A stretch of DNA of 20,960 nt from a virus. The number at the start of each line of letters is the position of its first letter. The stretch's first letter is position 1. The notes below the pieces were generated by a model. It was not told the DNA's origin. It saw nothing but the letters and a program-made list of their open reading frames with translations, and did no database searches. A program made the translations under genes and the position numbers. Positions 13,624 through 20,889 of this stretch are shown here, piece by piece. The stretch lies in the IMG/VR virus record IMGVR_UViG_3300046777_002546, positions 1 to 20,960 of that record, one strand, 5' to 3'.

Positions 13624-14871
13624 ATGAACAGAAGACATTTTTTATCACATTTAGCAGCATCTTCTTGTCTGGCATCTTCTTCAACATATTTTGCTAATTC
13701 TATATTAGCTAATACTGCTGATACGACAAAAAAAACCAAGTCTGTCATTCTGCTATGGATGGGCGGCGGTCCTAGCACCATTGACATATGGGATTTAAAG
13801 CCTGGGAGTCCAACTGGGGGGCCATTTAAACCCATCTCAACGTCTGCTGACGGCATTGAAATTTGTGAGCATTTACCTCTTATGTCAAAACAAATGCATC
13901 ACATGAATATTGTACGAAGTATGAGTACAAGAGAAGCAGATCATATGAGAGGACGCTATTATTTACATACTGGCTATGTTCCTAATCCAAATATAGAACA
14001 TCCAAGCTATGGTTCTGTTGTATCTCATGAATTAATATCTAGTATTCCAGAGCTTGACATTCCTCCATTCGTTAGTATCGGGAGTCCAAGTGTAGGTCCA
14101 GGTTTTTTAGGAGCTACTTATGCTCCATTTGTGGTTAATTCTAATGGGACAGTTCGTGATTTAGATATGGGTATAGAGCCTAACAGAGTTAATCAAAGAT
14201 TACAAATGCTCAAAACAATAGAAGACAAATTTATAAAAGAAAATCGTGGAGAGTATGCCAATGACCATGCCAAGCTTTTAACCAAAACAGTAAAGTTGAT
14301 GAGTAGTTCTCAGATGGATGTTTTTAAAGTGTCCAAAGAACCCAAGCAAATTCAGGAACGATATGGAAATACAGGGTTTGGCAGAGGTTGTTTGATGGCT
14401 AGGCGTCTAGTAGAAATAGGGGCGCCATTTATAGAAGTAGATCTTGGTGGGTGGGATAACCATCAAGATGTATTCCCAACATTGCAAAATCAAAAACTTC
14501 CCGAAATGGACAAGGCTATGAGTGCTTTAATAGAAGATTTAAATAACAGAGGGTTGTTGGATAGCACAGCAATAGTATGGATGGGAGAATTTGGACGCAC
14601 ACCAAATATTAATGGAAATGCCGGTAGAGATCATTGGGCAAGAAGTTGGAGTGTTGTTGTTGGAGGGGCTGGTTTTAAAAAGGGAGTAATTGTTGGTGAG
14701 ACGAGTAAAGATGGTAAAGAAGTAATTTCTGAACCGTATACCTCTCAAGACTTAATGGCTAGTGTACTAAAATCTATAGATATTTCATTAGAAACTATAT
14801 TCACTGCCAAAAATGGTAGACCCATGAAAATTGCCAATAATGGTAAAGTGATTCATGAATTATTCTCATGA
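13624..14871 (+). CDS. DUF1501 family protein with Tat-like signal
   Basis: This 415-residue protein matches DUF1501 (alkaline phosphatase superfamily-like fold). It has GGGPSTIDIWDLKPG (47-61), GGWDNHQD (275-282), GEFGRTP (321-327), GRDHWARSW (334-342) and GGAGFKKGVIVGET (347-360). The N-terminus NRRHFLS followed by a small hydrophobic, Ala/Ser-rich stretch looks like a twin-arginine (Tat) signal, so it is probably exported to the periplasm. In Planctomycetes these genes are very numerous and often beside DUF1549/DUF1553 genes; neither is present here. The exact reaction is unknown. No ribosome site is clear, and it starts 15 bases after the tmRNA. Its C-terminus is coupled by ATGA to an endonuclease VII gene. 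Host acquisition is likely. Confidence 0.9.
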   Translation: MNRRHFLSHLAASSCLASSSTYFANSILANTADTTKKTKSVILLWMGGGPSTIDIWDLKPGSPTGGPFKPISTSADGIEICEHLPLMSKQMHHMNIVRSMSTREADHMRGRYYLHTGYVPNPNIEHPSYGSVVSHELISSIPELDIPPFVSIGSPSVGPGFLGATYAPFVVNSNGTVRDLDMGIEPNRVNQRLQMLKTIEDKFIKENRGEYANDHAKLLTKTVKLMSSSQMDVFKVSKEPKQIQERYGNTGFGRGCLMARRLVEIGAPFIEVDLGGWDNHQDVFPTLQNQKLPEMDKAMSALIEDLNNRGLLDSTAIVWMGEFGRTPNINGNAGRDHWARSWSVVVGGAGFKKGVIVGETSKDGKEVISEPYTSQDLMASVLKSIDISLETIFTAKNGRPMKIANNGKVIHELFS

Positions 14872-15215
14872 CTAGAAAAATTTGTTCGTACTGCGGTAAA
14901 AGAAAAAATAAAGCTAGTTTTCCCAAACATAGTATGTACAAAGACAATCTAGATAGCAGATGTAGAAAATGTGTAAAAAAACAATCGAAGGTGAGAAACA
15001 AATTACACAAAAAGGCACCACCAAAACCAGAAGTCTGTGAGTGTTGCGGAAAAATACCATACAAATGGTGCTTAGACCATGATCATGAAGATAATAGCTT
15101 TAGAGGATGGCTATGTGAACCATGTAATACTGGGATAGGCAAGCTCGGAGACAACTTTCAATCTGTAGTTAACGCTATGAATTACTTTTTATCGAGACCC
15201 AAAAGATATGAATAG
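14868..15215 (+). CDS. Endonuclease VII-like HNH nuclease
   Basis: The 115-residue product carries the endonuclease VII signature: CECC (57-60), LDHDH (69-73) and FRGWLCEPCNTGIG (78-91). The four cysteines bind zinc and the Asp/His residues form the active site. An additional N-terminal CSYC...CRKC pair (6-9, 32-35) makes a second zinc site, common in phage HNH proteins of this type. T4 endonuclease VII resolves branched DNA before packaging, and similar proteins also act as HNH nickases. Coupled by ATGA to the DUF1501 gene. Confidence 0.87.
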   Translation: MTRKICSYCGKRKNKASFPKHSMYKDNLDSRCRKCVKKQSKVRNKLHKKAPPKPEVCECCGKIPYKWCLDHDHEDNSFRGWLCEPCNTGIGKLGDNFQSVVNAMNYFLSRPKRYE

Positions 15216-15420
15216 TATAAAAAAACATCTACAAGAAAATAATATGACTTATTATCAGCATTTTAAATTTGCTACTTTTCATGGTGTAGTTTGTATACTA
15301 GCCGGTCTCTGTTTAATTATACATGCTATTTTACCGTGTATATTTCAAACAGCAGGAAGTGATTTGGTGCAGTCATTGGCTATTGTGTTCAAGAAACGCA
15401 AACGAATAGACGATACTTGA
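15208..15420 (+). CDS. DUF6356-like small membrane protein
   Basis: The 70-residue product has MTYYQHFKFATFHGVVCI, a hydrophobic helix at about residues 24-45 and HAILPCIFQTAGSD, which match my memory of DUF6356 (MTYxxHxKFA...HAxxPxxFxTxxS). It has a basic C-terminus. Function is unknown. The start overlaps the previous gene by 8 bases; ATG 15244 (MTYYQHF) would remove 12 residues and is an alternative. The -35 of the ligase promoter overlaps its last codon. Confidence 0.65.
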   Translation: MNSIKKHLQENNMTYYQHFKFATFHGVVCILAGLCLIIHAILPCIFQTAGSDLVQSLAIVFKKRKRIDDT

Positions 15421-15445
15421 CAAAGAGATCGTCGTGTGCTATACT
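15417..15445 (+). promoter_or_regulatory. Sigma70-like promoter of the DNA ligase gene
   Basis: TTGACA (15417-15422), overlapping the stop of the upstream gene, and TATACT (15440-15445) have a 17-bp spacer. Transcription would begin near 15452. The leader holds AGGAG (15457-15461), 9 bases before the ligase ATG, the same spacing as at the gene beginning at 10500. Confidence 0.82.
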
Positions 15446-15470
15446 AAGACAAACACAGGAGAAAATTTGG

Positions 15471-16778
15471 ATGACTCATCATTTTGATTATGTTTGGGGG
15501 ATGGTTCGGGATCTTCGTGCTACTAGTAGCACTATTGATAAACAGGGCATTATAGAGGATTATTGCAACCATAACAGTGAAGCGGCAAATTTCACGAAGA
15601 AAATTTTGCTTTATACATATCATCCATTGTGGCAATATAATGTTACCAGCGATAATCTAAAGAAAAAGTCCTCTCTTAAAGGTAAGACTCATGACACTAT
15701 TTTTAAGCTTTTGGATGCTCTTAACTCTCGTTCTATTACCGGCCATGATGCTATTGGTGCTGTTAATAGTTTCATTGATCAGCATGAAGAATACGAGGAG
15801 CTGATTCATTGTATTATTGATAAGGATCTAAAAACCCGTGCTGGTGATAAAATTATTAATAAGGCCATACCAGATCATATACCAGAGTTTAGTGTCGCTT
15901 TGGCAGATAAGTATGATCCTAATATTGTAGACTGGAAGGATGGCTGGTATGTTAGTCGGAAGATCGATGGTGCTAGATGTATTGCTGTTGTTGACAATAA
16001 TGGTAACGCTTCTTTTTATTCCCGCACGGGAAAAACTTTTGAAACTTTGGATATTGTTGCTGGTGGCATTAAGGCTCTCGGTATATCTAATGTAGTATTC
16101 GATGGTGAGTTGTGTCTTGTTGATGAAAACGGCAACGAAGATTTTCAAGGAATTATGAAACAACTCAAAAAGAAGGATCATACCATTCCTAATCCATCCT
16201 ATAAGATTTTTGATATGATTAGTCATGACGAATTTTATACTAAAAAAGGTGAGTCTAATAAGACTTATTCTCATAGATTGAATAATCTCAAAGAAGTTAT
16301 GAAGAATAACTCTTGCCCATGTCTCAGCGTTCTTGAACAAGACAGGGTTAAGAATGACGATCATTTTGCAGAGTGGGTGGCAAAAGCCAATGAAAATTCT
16401 TGGGAAGGATGTATGCTTCGTGCAGACGAACCATACAAGGGAAAGAGAAGCAAAGATTTGCTCAAGTATAAAAGTTTTAGCGATGATGAATACGAAGTAG
16501 TTGATGTAGAGATGGGTCCGTTTCGATATGTTAAAAATGGTGCAGAACATGAGGAAACCATGCTTTCCTGTGTCACTATTCAGCATAAAGGATATAATGT
16601 TAGGGTTGGTTCTGGCTTTAGTATCGAACAGCGTCAGGACTTTTACAAGCATCCCAAAAAGATTCTTGGTAAGGTGATTACGGTTCAATATTTCTCAGAG
16701 AGTAAGAATCAAGATGGCGGTCTGAGCCTTCGCTTCCCAACATTTAAAATTCTTCATGGAGTTGCTAGGACAGTATAA
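15471..16778 (+). CDS. lig: ATP-dependent DNA ligase
   Basis: The frame is open from a TTG at 15417, but the promoter and AGGAG lie between that and ATG 15471, so the latter is the start (435 residues). The active-site lysine is Lys164 in RKIDGAR (motif I), followed by FDGELC (210-215, motif III), WEGCMLR (311-317, motif IV) and LLKYK (330-334, motif V). An OB-fold C-terminal domain follows (VEMGPFRYV..., then LGKVITVQYFSES). It seals nicks using ATP and fits phage ligases in length. The N-terminal 150 residues are a helical DNA-binding part. The last base of the stop is shared with the next gene's ATG. Confidence 0.94.
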   Translation: MTHHFDYVWGMVRDLRATSSTIDKQGIIEDYCNHNSEAANFTKKILLYTYHPLWQYNVTSDNLKKKSSLKGKTHDTIFKLLDALNSRSITGHDAIGAVNSFIDQHEEYEELIHCIIDKDLKTRAGDKIINKAIPDHIPEFSVALADKYDPNIVDWKDGWYVSRKIDGARCIAVVDNNGNASFYSRTGKTFETLDIVAGGIKALGISNVVFDGELCLVDENGNEDFQGIMKQLKKKDHTIPNPSYKIFDMISHDEFYTKKGESNKTYSHRLNNLKEVMKNNSCPCLSVLEQDRVKNDDHFAEWVAKANENSWEGCMLRADEPYKGKRSKDLLKYKSFSDDEYEVVDVEMGPFRYVKNGAEHEETMLSCVTIQHKGYNVRVGSGFSIEQRQDFYKHPKKILGKVITVQYFSESKNQDGGLSLRFPTFKILHGVARTV

Positions 16779-17182
16779 TGTCTAAACCTTGGATTCATGC
16801 TAAAAATAGTGTCAAAAAATTTGGTGGACAACCAGAAGATTATTTGCCTATTCATAATCTGATGGATAGCAGCAAAGACTGTATAGGAGATAATCGTCAT
16901 AGATGTTTGACCCATAATAGTTGGTTTATCGGAGCAGACGGTCCACTTGAAAAGATTTTTGGGCCTATTATAATCAATAGTGATGGTAGAGAAGTTTCTG
17001 TAAGAGACATTGGAGAACAACATATTCTCGAAGACTTTGGAATGAAATTTATTCCTACAGCACAAGATTATTTACAAGAAATTGAAATTAAAAACTGGAT
17101 GAACAATGGCAGGGAAGGTATTCCTGATAGTTTTAAGAAGATAGAAAAAACCAAAAAATACACAACTGTTAATTTTGACTAG
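16778..17182 (+). CDS. DUF6915-like phage protein
   Basis: The 134-residue product begins KPWIHAKNSVKKFGG and contains EDYLPIHNLMDSSK, then RHRCLTHNSWFI, IFGPIIINSDGREVSVRDIGEQH and a DFG. These segments match what I remember of DUF6915, a family of phage proteins with conserved His residues and unknown function. It is coupled to the ligase by one shared base. A role near DNA replication is suggested only by neighbourhood. Confidence 0.8.
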   Translation: MSKPWIHAKNSVKKFGGQPEDYLPIHNLMDSSKDCIGDNRHRCLTHNSWFIGADGPLEKIFGPIIINSDGREVSVRDIGEQHILEDFGMKFIPTAQDYLQEIEIKNWMNNGREGIPDSFKKIEKTKKYTTVNFD

Positions 17183-17193
17183 GAGATACCATA

Positions 17194-17748
17194 ATGGTAA
17201 ATATTAAAGAAATTAAATCTAAGCTCAACGATATTCAAAAACAAATAGAGAAACTAGAAAAACAGGCACAAAAAGAAAGTTCAAAGCTGATATCTAAAGG
17301 CTTCAAAGATATTTTCAAAAAATACCCAGACCTTAAAAGTTTTAGTTGGACTCAATATACTCCATATTTTAATGATGGAGATGAGTGTGTTTTTAGCGCC
17401 CATACAGATTATATTTCTATTAATGGTTCAGAACAAGATGAAAGCACATATGAACTTAGACAATTTTTAGATGTATTACACAACCCAAAGAAAGAGATAG
17501 CAGCACTGCAAAAAAGAATAGAGGAATGTAAAAAAGAAAAATATGGCTATGGCTATCTAGAAGATGAAATCAAGCGTATAGAGACCGGCTCAATTGAAAA
17601 AACCAAAAATAGACTTGCTATTTTAGAAGATATTGGTCAAATTCTATCATCTATAGATGAGGATTGTTATAAATCTATATTTGGAGATCATGTGCGTGTC
17701 ACAGTAACCAAGGATGGTTGGTCCACTGAAAGTTATGAACATGAATAA
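17194..17748 (+). CDS. Coiled-coil phage protein with conserved central domain
   Basis: A coiled coil occupies about residues 1-38 and another about 95-145 of the 184-residue protein. Between them is SFSWTQYTPYFNDGDECVFSA, a segment I associate with a phage hypothetical protein. GGAGATAC upstream of ATG 17194 may be the ribosome site. Its C-terminal end, TESYEHE, is encoded in a 26-bp element found again 2.6 kb downstream, so the 3' end of this gene marks the left edge of an inserted cassette. Confidence 0.7.
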   Translation: MVNIKEIKSKLNDIQKQIEKLEKQAQKESSKLISKGFKDIFKKYPDLKSFSWTQYTPYFNDGDECVFSAHTDYISINGSEQDESTYELRQFLDVLHNPKKEIAALQKRIEECKKEKYGYGYLEDEIKRIETGSIEKTKNRLAILEDIGQILSSIDEDCYKSIFGDHVRVTVTKDGWSTESYEHE

Positions 17749-17750
17749 TT
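17725..17750 (+). repeat. Left copy of a 26-bp direct repeat
   Basis: The sequence starts ACTGAAAGTTATGAACATG and ends ATAATT. It includes the last codons and stop of the coiled-coil gene. The same 26 bases recur at 20362-20387 with one mismatch (A to G at repeat position 20). The two copies are 2637 bp apart and bracket the glycan cassette. Confidence 0.9.
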
Positions 17751-17780
17751 GAGTGACACTTTTAGTGTGTAATCAGGAAT

Positions 17781-17815
17781 ATACAGTGTAGATTTCTACA
17801 TTGTAGGCACTGTAT
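17781..17815 (+). promoter_or_regulatory. Hairpin in the leader of the glycosyltransferase gene
   Basis: ATACAGTG (17781-17788) is perfectly complementary to CACTGTAT (17808-17815). Inside the 19-base loop, TGTAG (17787-17791) could pair with CTACA (17796-17800), and CTAC (17796-17799) with GTAG (17803-17806), so competing small hairpins are possible. A short ACACT/AGTGT hairpin precedes it at 17756-17768. Absence of a U-run argues against a simple terminator; a leader regulator is possible. Confidence 0.45.
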
Positions 17816-17833
17816 TTCCCAAAAGGAGTTATG

Positions 17834-18919
17834 ATGAATATCGTAGACTTTTATAAGCTACATACTATAGATCCAGATTTCGATTATTATTTTTATCAAA
17901 CACAATATCCAGAAACTATTGGATATTATCAACCCTTTTGTTTAGAACATAATATTTCAGAGGAACAAAGGTTATATTATCATTATATTCTCTTTGGTCA
18001 GTCTTTTGGGTATGCTAAAAACTTATCTGAGTTTATCAAGCATAGTGTGGTTGGGGTGGATTTAAGTCAAATTCATACTCATGATATAGAAAAAATTTGC
18101 CCAATATCTGCTAATTATCTAGATTCTTATTCTATACAAACACAGAATGGCAAAAATATTGCATCTCGTAGCAGCATTGGTATACTGTCATTAGCACGAA
18201 ATTGTGCTAAAAATCTCTCAAAATCTTTGGCTAGTATACAGAAGTTAGAGTGTAAAGATTGGTATATGTTAATTTATGAAAATGACTCAACAGATGATAC
18301 GAAAGATATTTTGCGTAGCATAGATGATAATCATATCACTATTACTCATAATGATGAGGGGTCTCCTTATTTAACAGATAGGTCATCATCCAGAACAAAT
18401 AACCTGGCTAAATATAGAAATGTTTGTTTAGATTGGCTTAAAAAAAATTATTCCCATTGTGAGTATGTTATTGTGCTAGATTTAGATGCTGATCTTGGCT
18501 TTTCTGTTGATGGTATATACAATAGTATTGGTTGGTTGAATATTTTGTCAAATGCTGGTGGTATGGGTTCATATTCAATATATTTATCTATTAATAAGCA
18601 CAAAATAGTATTTGCACACTATGATTCTTTTGCTACAAGATTCAATGATTGGGAACCAACAATCAATAATATAGACATTAATAATGCATGGTTTAGACAT
18701 TGGCATCCTGTTATCGGATCAAATCCCGCACCATTGTATTCTTGTTTTGGAGGATTAGCGGTTTATAAAACTAAGGCATTGTTAAAAGGCAGGTATAGTG
18801 GAGAATTGGGGTCGGAGCATATATCTCTTCATAAAGATCTGTATAATCATGGATATAATATGTATTTAAATTCTAGTAGTAGATTTTTTGCAATCAACAA
18901 TATAGTACAGGAATCATAA
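17834..18919 (+). CDS. GT69/CAP59-like glycosyltransferase with an N-terminal YPE domain
   Basis: ATG 17834 is chosen over 17831 because AGGAG (17824-17828) is 5 bases upstream. The 361-residue product has two parts. Residues 1-70 form a domain with YPET and HYILFG, also present alone at 20601. Residues 114-361 form a GT-A-like catalytic part with IGILSLARNCAKNL, ENDSTDDT (149-156), AKYRN (192-196) and DLDAD (216-220), a probable DxD metal motif. This resembles fungal CAP59/CMT1 (GT69) transferases and their phage relatives. Donor and acceptor are unknown. The gene leads the cassette, with 85 bases of leader. Confidence 0.78.
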   Translation: MNIVDFYKLHTIDPDFDYYFYQTQYPETIGYYQPFCLEHNISEEQRLYYHYILFGQSFGYAKNLSEFIKHSVVGVDLSQIHTHDIEKICPISANYLDSYSIQTQNGKNIASRSSIGILSLARNCAKNLSKSLASIQKLECKDWYMLIYENDSTDDTKDILRSIDDNHITITHNDEGSPYLTDRSSSRTNNLAKYRNVCLDWLKKNYSHCEYVIVLDLDADLGFSVDGIYNSIGWLNILSNAGGMGSYSIYLSINKHKIVFAHYDSFATRFNDWEPTINNIDINNAWFRHWHPVIGSNPAPLYSCFGGLAVYKTKALLKGRYSGELGSEHISLHKDLYNHGYNMYLNSSSRFFAINNIVQES

Positions 18920-18920
18920 A

Positions 18921-19598
18921 ATGTCTCCAAAAGAAAAACAAGAATTAGTAAATTCGTATAAATATTGGTGGCACTCTATAGACTTTGGGGATGGAGTTGT
19001 ATCTGTTGGACAAAAAAACGCCGATATGCATCAGAAAGAAAAAATATCGTGGTTTCCAGAAGATTTTTTTATAGATAAACGGGTTTTAGATGTTGGTACA
19101 TGGGACGGTTACTATGCATTTTATGCTGAACAACAAAAAGCCGCAGAAGTTATTGCTGTTGATAAACATGTATGGACTAGACCTAATGGTAGGTCAAAAA
19201 GAGGATTCGATATTGCAAAACAATTATTAAACTCCAGAGTCAAAGACTATGTTTTAGATATAGAAGAAATGAATCCAGAATTACTAGGTAAATTTGATTC
19301 TATTATTTTTGCTGGGGTTTTTTATCATTTACAAAATCCATATAAAGCATTAGAAATTTTAGACACTTTATTAAAAGTTAATGGTAGAATAATGCTTGAA
19401 AGTACCATGAGAAATTGCGATATAGACAAACCATTATTGGAATTTCATCCTAAAAAATCATTAAATAATGATTCAACTAATTTTTGGTCTCCAAATGGAC
19501 TTTGCTTGAAATTAATGTTTGAAGAAATAGGCGATTATCGTGTCGAGTCTTTATCAGAAGGAGATAGAGGAGTTATTGTAGTCAGGAAACAATCATGA
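18921..19598 (+). CDS. CmoB/DUF1698-like SAM-dependent methyltransferase
   Basis: The 225-residue product has WWHSIDFGDGVVSVG (16-30) and VLDVGTWDGYYAF (55-67), close to the signature of DUF1698/CmoB-type enzymes (WHSIDLGDG; VLDIGxxDGYFxF). AGVFYHL in the second half also fits. CmoB makes 5-carboxymethoxyuridine in tRNA from carboxy-SAM, but many relatives methylate sugars in surface-glycan clusters. Its glycan-gene neighbours favour the latter here. ATG 18921 follows the previous stop by 1 base. Confidence 0.8.
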   Translation: MSPKEKQELVNSYKYWWHSIDFGDGVVSVGQKNADMHQKEKISWFPEDFFIDKRVLDVGTWDGYYAFYAEQQKAAEVIAVDKHVWTRPNGRSKRGFDIAKQLLNSRVKDYVLDIEEMNPELLGKFDSIIFAGVFYHLQNPYKALEILDTLLKVNGRIMLESTMRNCDIDKPLLEFHPKKSLNNDSTNFWSPNGLCLKLMFEEIGDYRVESLSEGDRGVIVVRKQS

Positions 19599-20323
19599 AA
19601 ACAATTATTATTACAGGATGCCCAAGAACAGGGACAACAGCACTAACGTCTTTGCTATATCATTCTAGCAACGCATTAGTTACTAACGAACTAGCAACTT
19701 TTCATCCCAATAAACAAGAATTGCTAAAAAACCTTAACAAACCATTGAATGAGGATAATACGAGGGCTCTGGAGTTAAAGGGTTGGAGTAAAGAACAATT
19801 ACAAGATTTTATAGACCATAAGTTTAAAGATTCTAGAATAGAATTATTTGGAGATAAACGACCAGATTATTGTTGTAATCATTATAATATGCATTATTTA
19901 ATTAAAACATATCCTGATGCATTTTTTATATTCACACATAGAGATCCTTGTGCTACTGTTTATTCATTTCTAAAACGATCACAAGATGAGCCACAGAAAA
20001 GTGCTGATTGGTATGCGGAAACAGCCGAGGAAGCTATTAATAAAATTATAAAATGGAATACTAATTGGTCTACATTATTTTATCCCAAAGTTAAAAATAA
20101 AATCATTATTAATTATGATATTTATATTAATCAACCTTTACATTTAATTAATATTTTAGAACAATTTACACAGACTAAGCTAGACATTCATCAACCAGAA
20201 AATCTATATTGTCATCCTAATCCGGATGATTTTAAGAATAAACTTACAAAAAAAGAACAAAATATTATATATACTAAGTATATGCCATTAATAAACCATA
20301 TTCAATCATTATGTACAATATAA
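19595..20323 (+). CDS. Sulfotransferase family protein
   Basis: The 242-residue protein has the 5'-phosphosulfate-binding loop GCPRTGTTAL (8-17) near its start and the 3'-phosphate motif THRDPCATVYSF (114-125), with Arg116 and Ser124, as in PAPS-dependent sulfotransferases. GDKRPDY (86-92) corresponds to the family's GDKxP segment. No membrane helix is seen, so it is probably cytosolic and sulfates a small molecule, sugar or protein. Coupled to the methyltransferase by ATGA. PAPS would have to come from the host. Confidence 0.88.
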   Translation: MKTIIITGCPRTGTTALTSLLYHSSNALVTNELATFHPNKQELLKNLNKPLNEDNTRALELKGWSKEQLQDFIDHKFKDSRIELFGDKRPDYCCNHYNMHYLIKTYPDAFFIFTHRDPCATVYSFLKRSQDEPQKSADWYAETAEEAINKIIKWNTNWSTLFYPKVKNKIIINYDIYINQPLHLINILEQFTQTKLDIHQPENLYCHPNPDDFKNKLTKKEQNIIYTKYMPLINHIQSLCTI

Positions 20324-20361
20324 CAAACTCATAATATTCTACGTGTATTCATTTCTTGTTT

Positions 20362-20387
20362 ACTGAAAGTTATGAACATGGATAATT
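20362..20387 (+). repeat. Right copy of the 26-bp direct repeat
   Basis: It matches the left copy at 17725-17750 in 25 of 26 positions. It keeps the reading frame of the gene's end (TESYEHG, then TAA at 20383-20385), though no gene is visible upstream of it in that frame. The next ATG, 20389, follows the stop by 3 bases, matching the tight packing elsewhere. Confidence 0.9.
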
Positions 20388-20388
20388 C

Positions 20389-20601
20389 ATGCCAAACTAT
20401 AGAATAGTAATTTTTGCTAATACTAAGTATCTCACACAATGCTTAGATAGAATCACAGAGTTTGATCGATTAGGCATAGATAACTTTTTTTTCTATTGTT
20501 TAGATACGAATCTATATAGTATACTACCTACAAAAAATAAAGAACTAATAGAACTAAATCAAACAATATTTCAGATTAATCTTAAAAATGTTTTGCAGTA
20601 A
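20389..20601 (+). CDS. Short ORF resembling the start of a sugar transferase
   Basis: The 70-residue product begins YRIVIFANTKYLTQCLDRI and has FFFYCLDTNLY, which looks like the first strand-helix-strand of a nucleotide-diphospho-sugar transferase. A full domain is several times longer, so this may be a truncated remnant or a distinct small protein. It starts 3 bases after the stop in the right repeat copy. TAATG links it to the next gene. Confidence 0.5.
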   Translation: MPNYRIVIFANTKYLTQCLDRITEFDRLGIDNFFFYCLDTNLYSILPTKNKELIELNQTIFQINLKNVLQ

Positions 20602-20879
20602 TGGATATTCTTGAATTTTACAAAAACAATAAAATAGATATGGACTTCGATGAGCATTTTTATGCTGCAAGATATCCGGAAACAAAAGATTTTTATCAGC
20701 CTTATTGTAAACATAATAATATAGATGATAAACATAGATTATTTTTTCACTATGCTATGTATGGAAAAAAAATGTTTTTTTATAAAAACTTAGAAGAAAA
20801 AATGCTGAAAATAAAACTAGAACAAAAAAAAAGAGGTAGGGACGATATAGATATCGATTCAATAAATTTTAATTTTTAG
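20601..20879 (+). CDS. Standalone copy of the glycosyltransferase N-terminal domain
   Basis: The first 70 of 92 residues align without gaps to the N-terminus of the glycosyltransferase at 17834: ILEFYKNNKID versus IVDFYKLHTID, and YPETKDFYQPYC versus YPETIGYYQPFC. Then come the HYAMYG and HYILFG segments. The domain recalls the YPDV...HYLxxGxxEGR repeat found next to bacterial glycosyltransferases. The tail (about residues 65-92) is Lys/Asp-rich. It starts in a TAATG overlap with 20389. A carbohydrate-binding or targeting role is possible. Confidence 0.65.
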   Translation: MDILEFYKNNKIDMDFDEHFYAARYPETKDFYQPYCKHNNIDDKHRLFFHYAMYGKKMFFYKNLEEKMLKIKLEQKKRGRDDIDIDSINFNF

Positions 20880-20889
20880 TAAGGATTTT

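Noticed and set aside
15828-16688. A 286-codon open frame on the - strand
   Set aside because: It lies fully antisense to the DNA ligase gene, which has all ligase motifs and its own promoter. The product looks like low-quality shadow sequence, and no other - strand gene exists here.
18921-19598. Naming the gene cmoB
   Set aside because: It is shorter than CmoB (about 320 residues) and lies in a glycan cassette, so tRNA modification is not supported.
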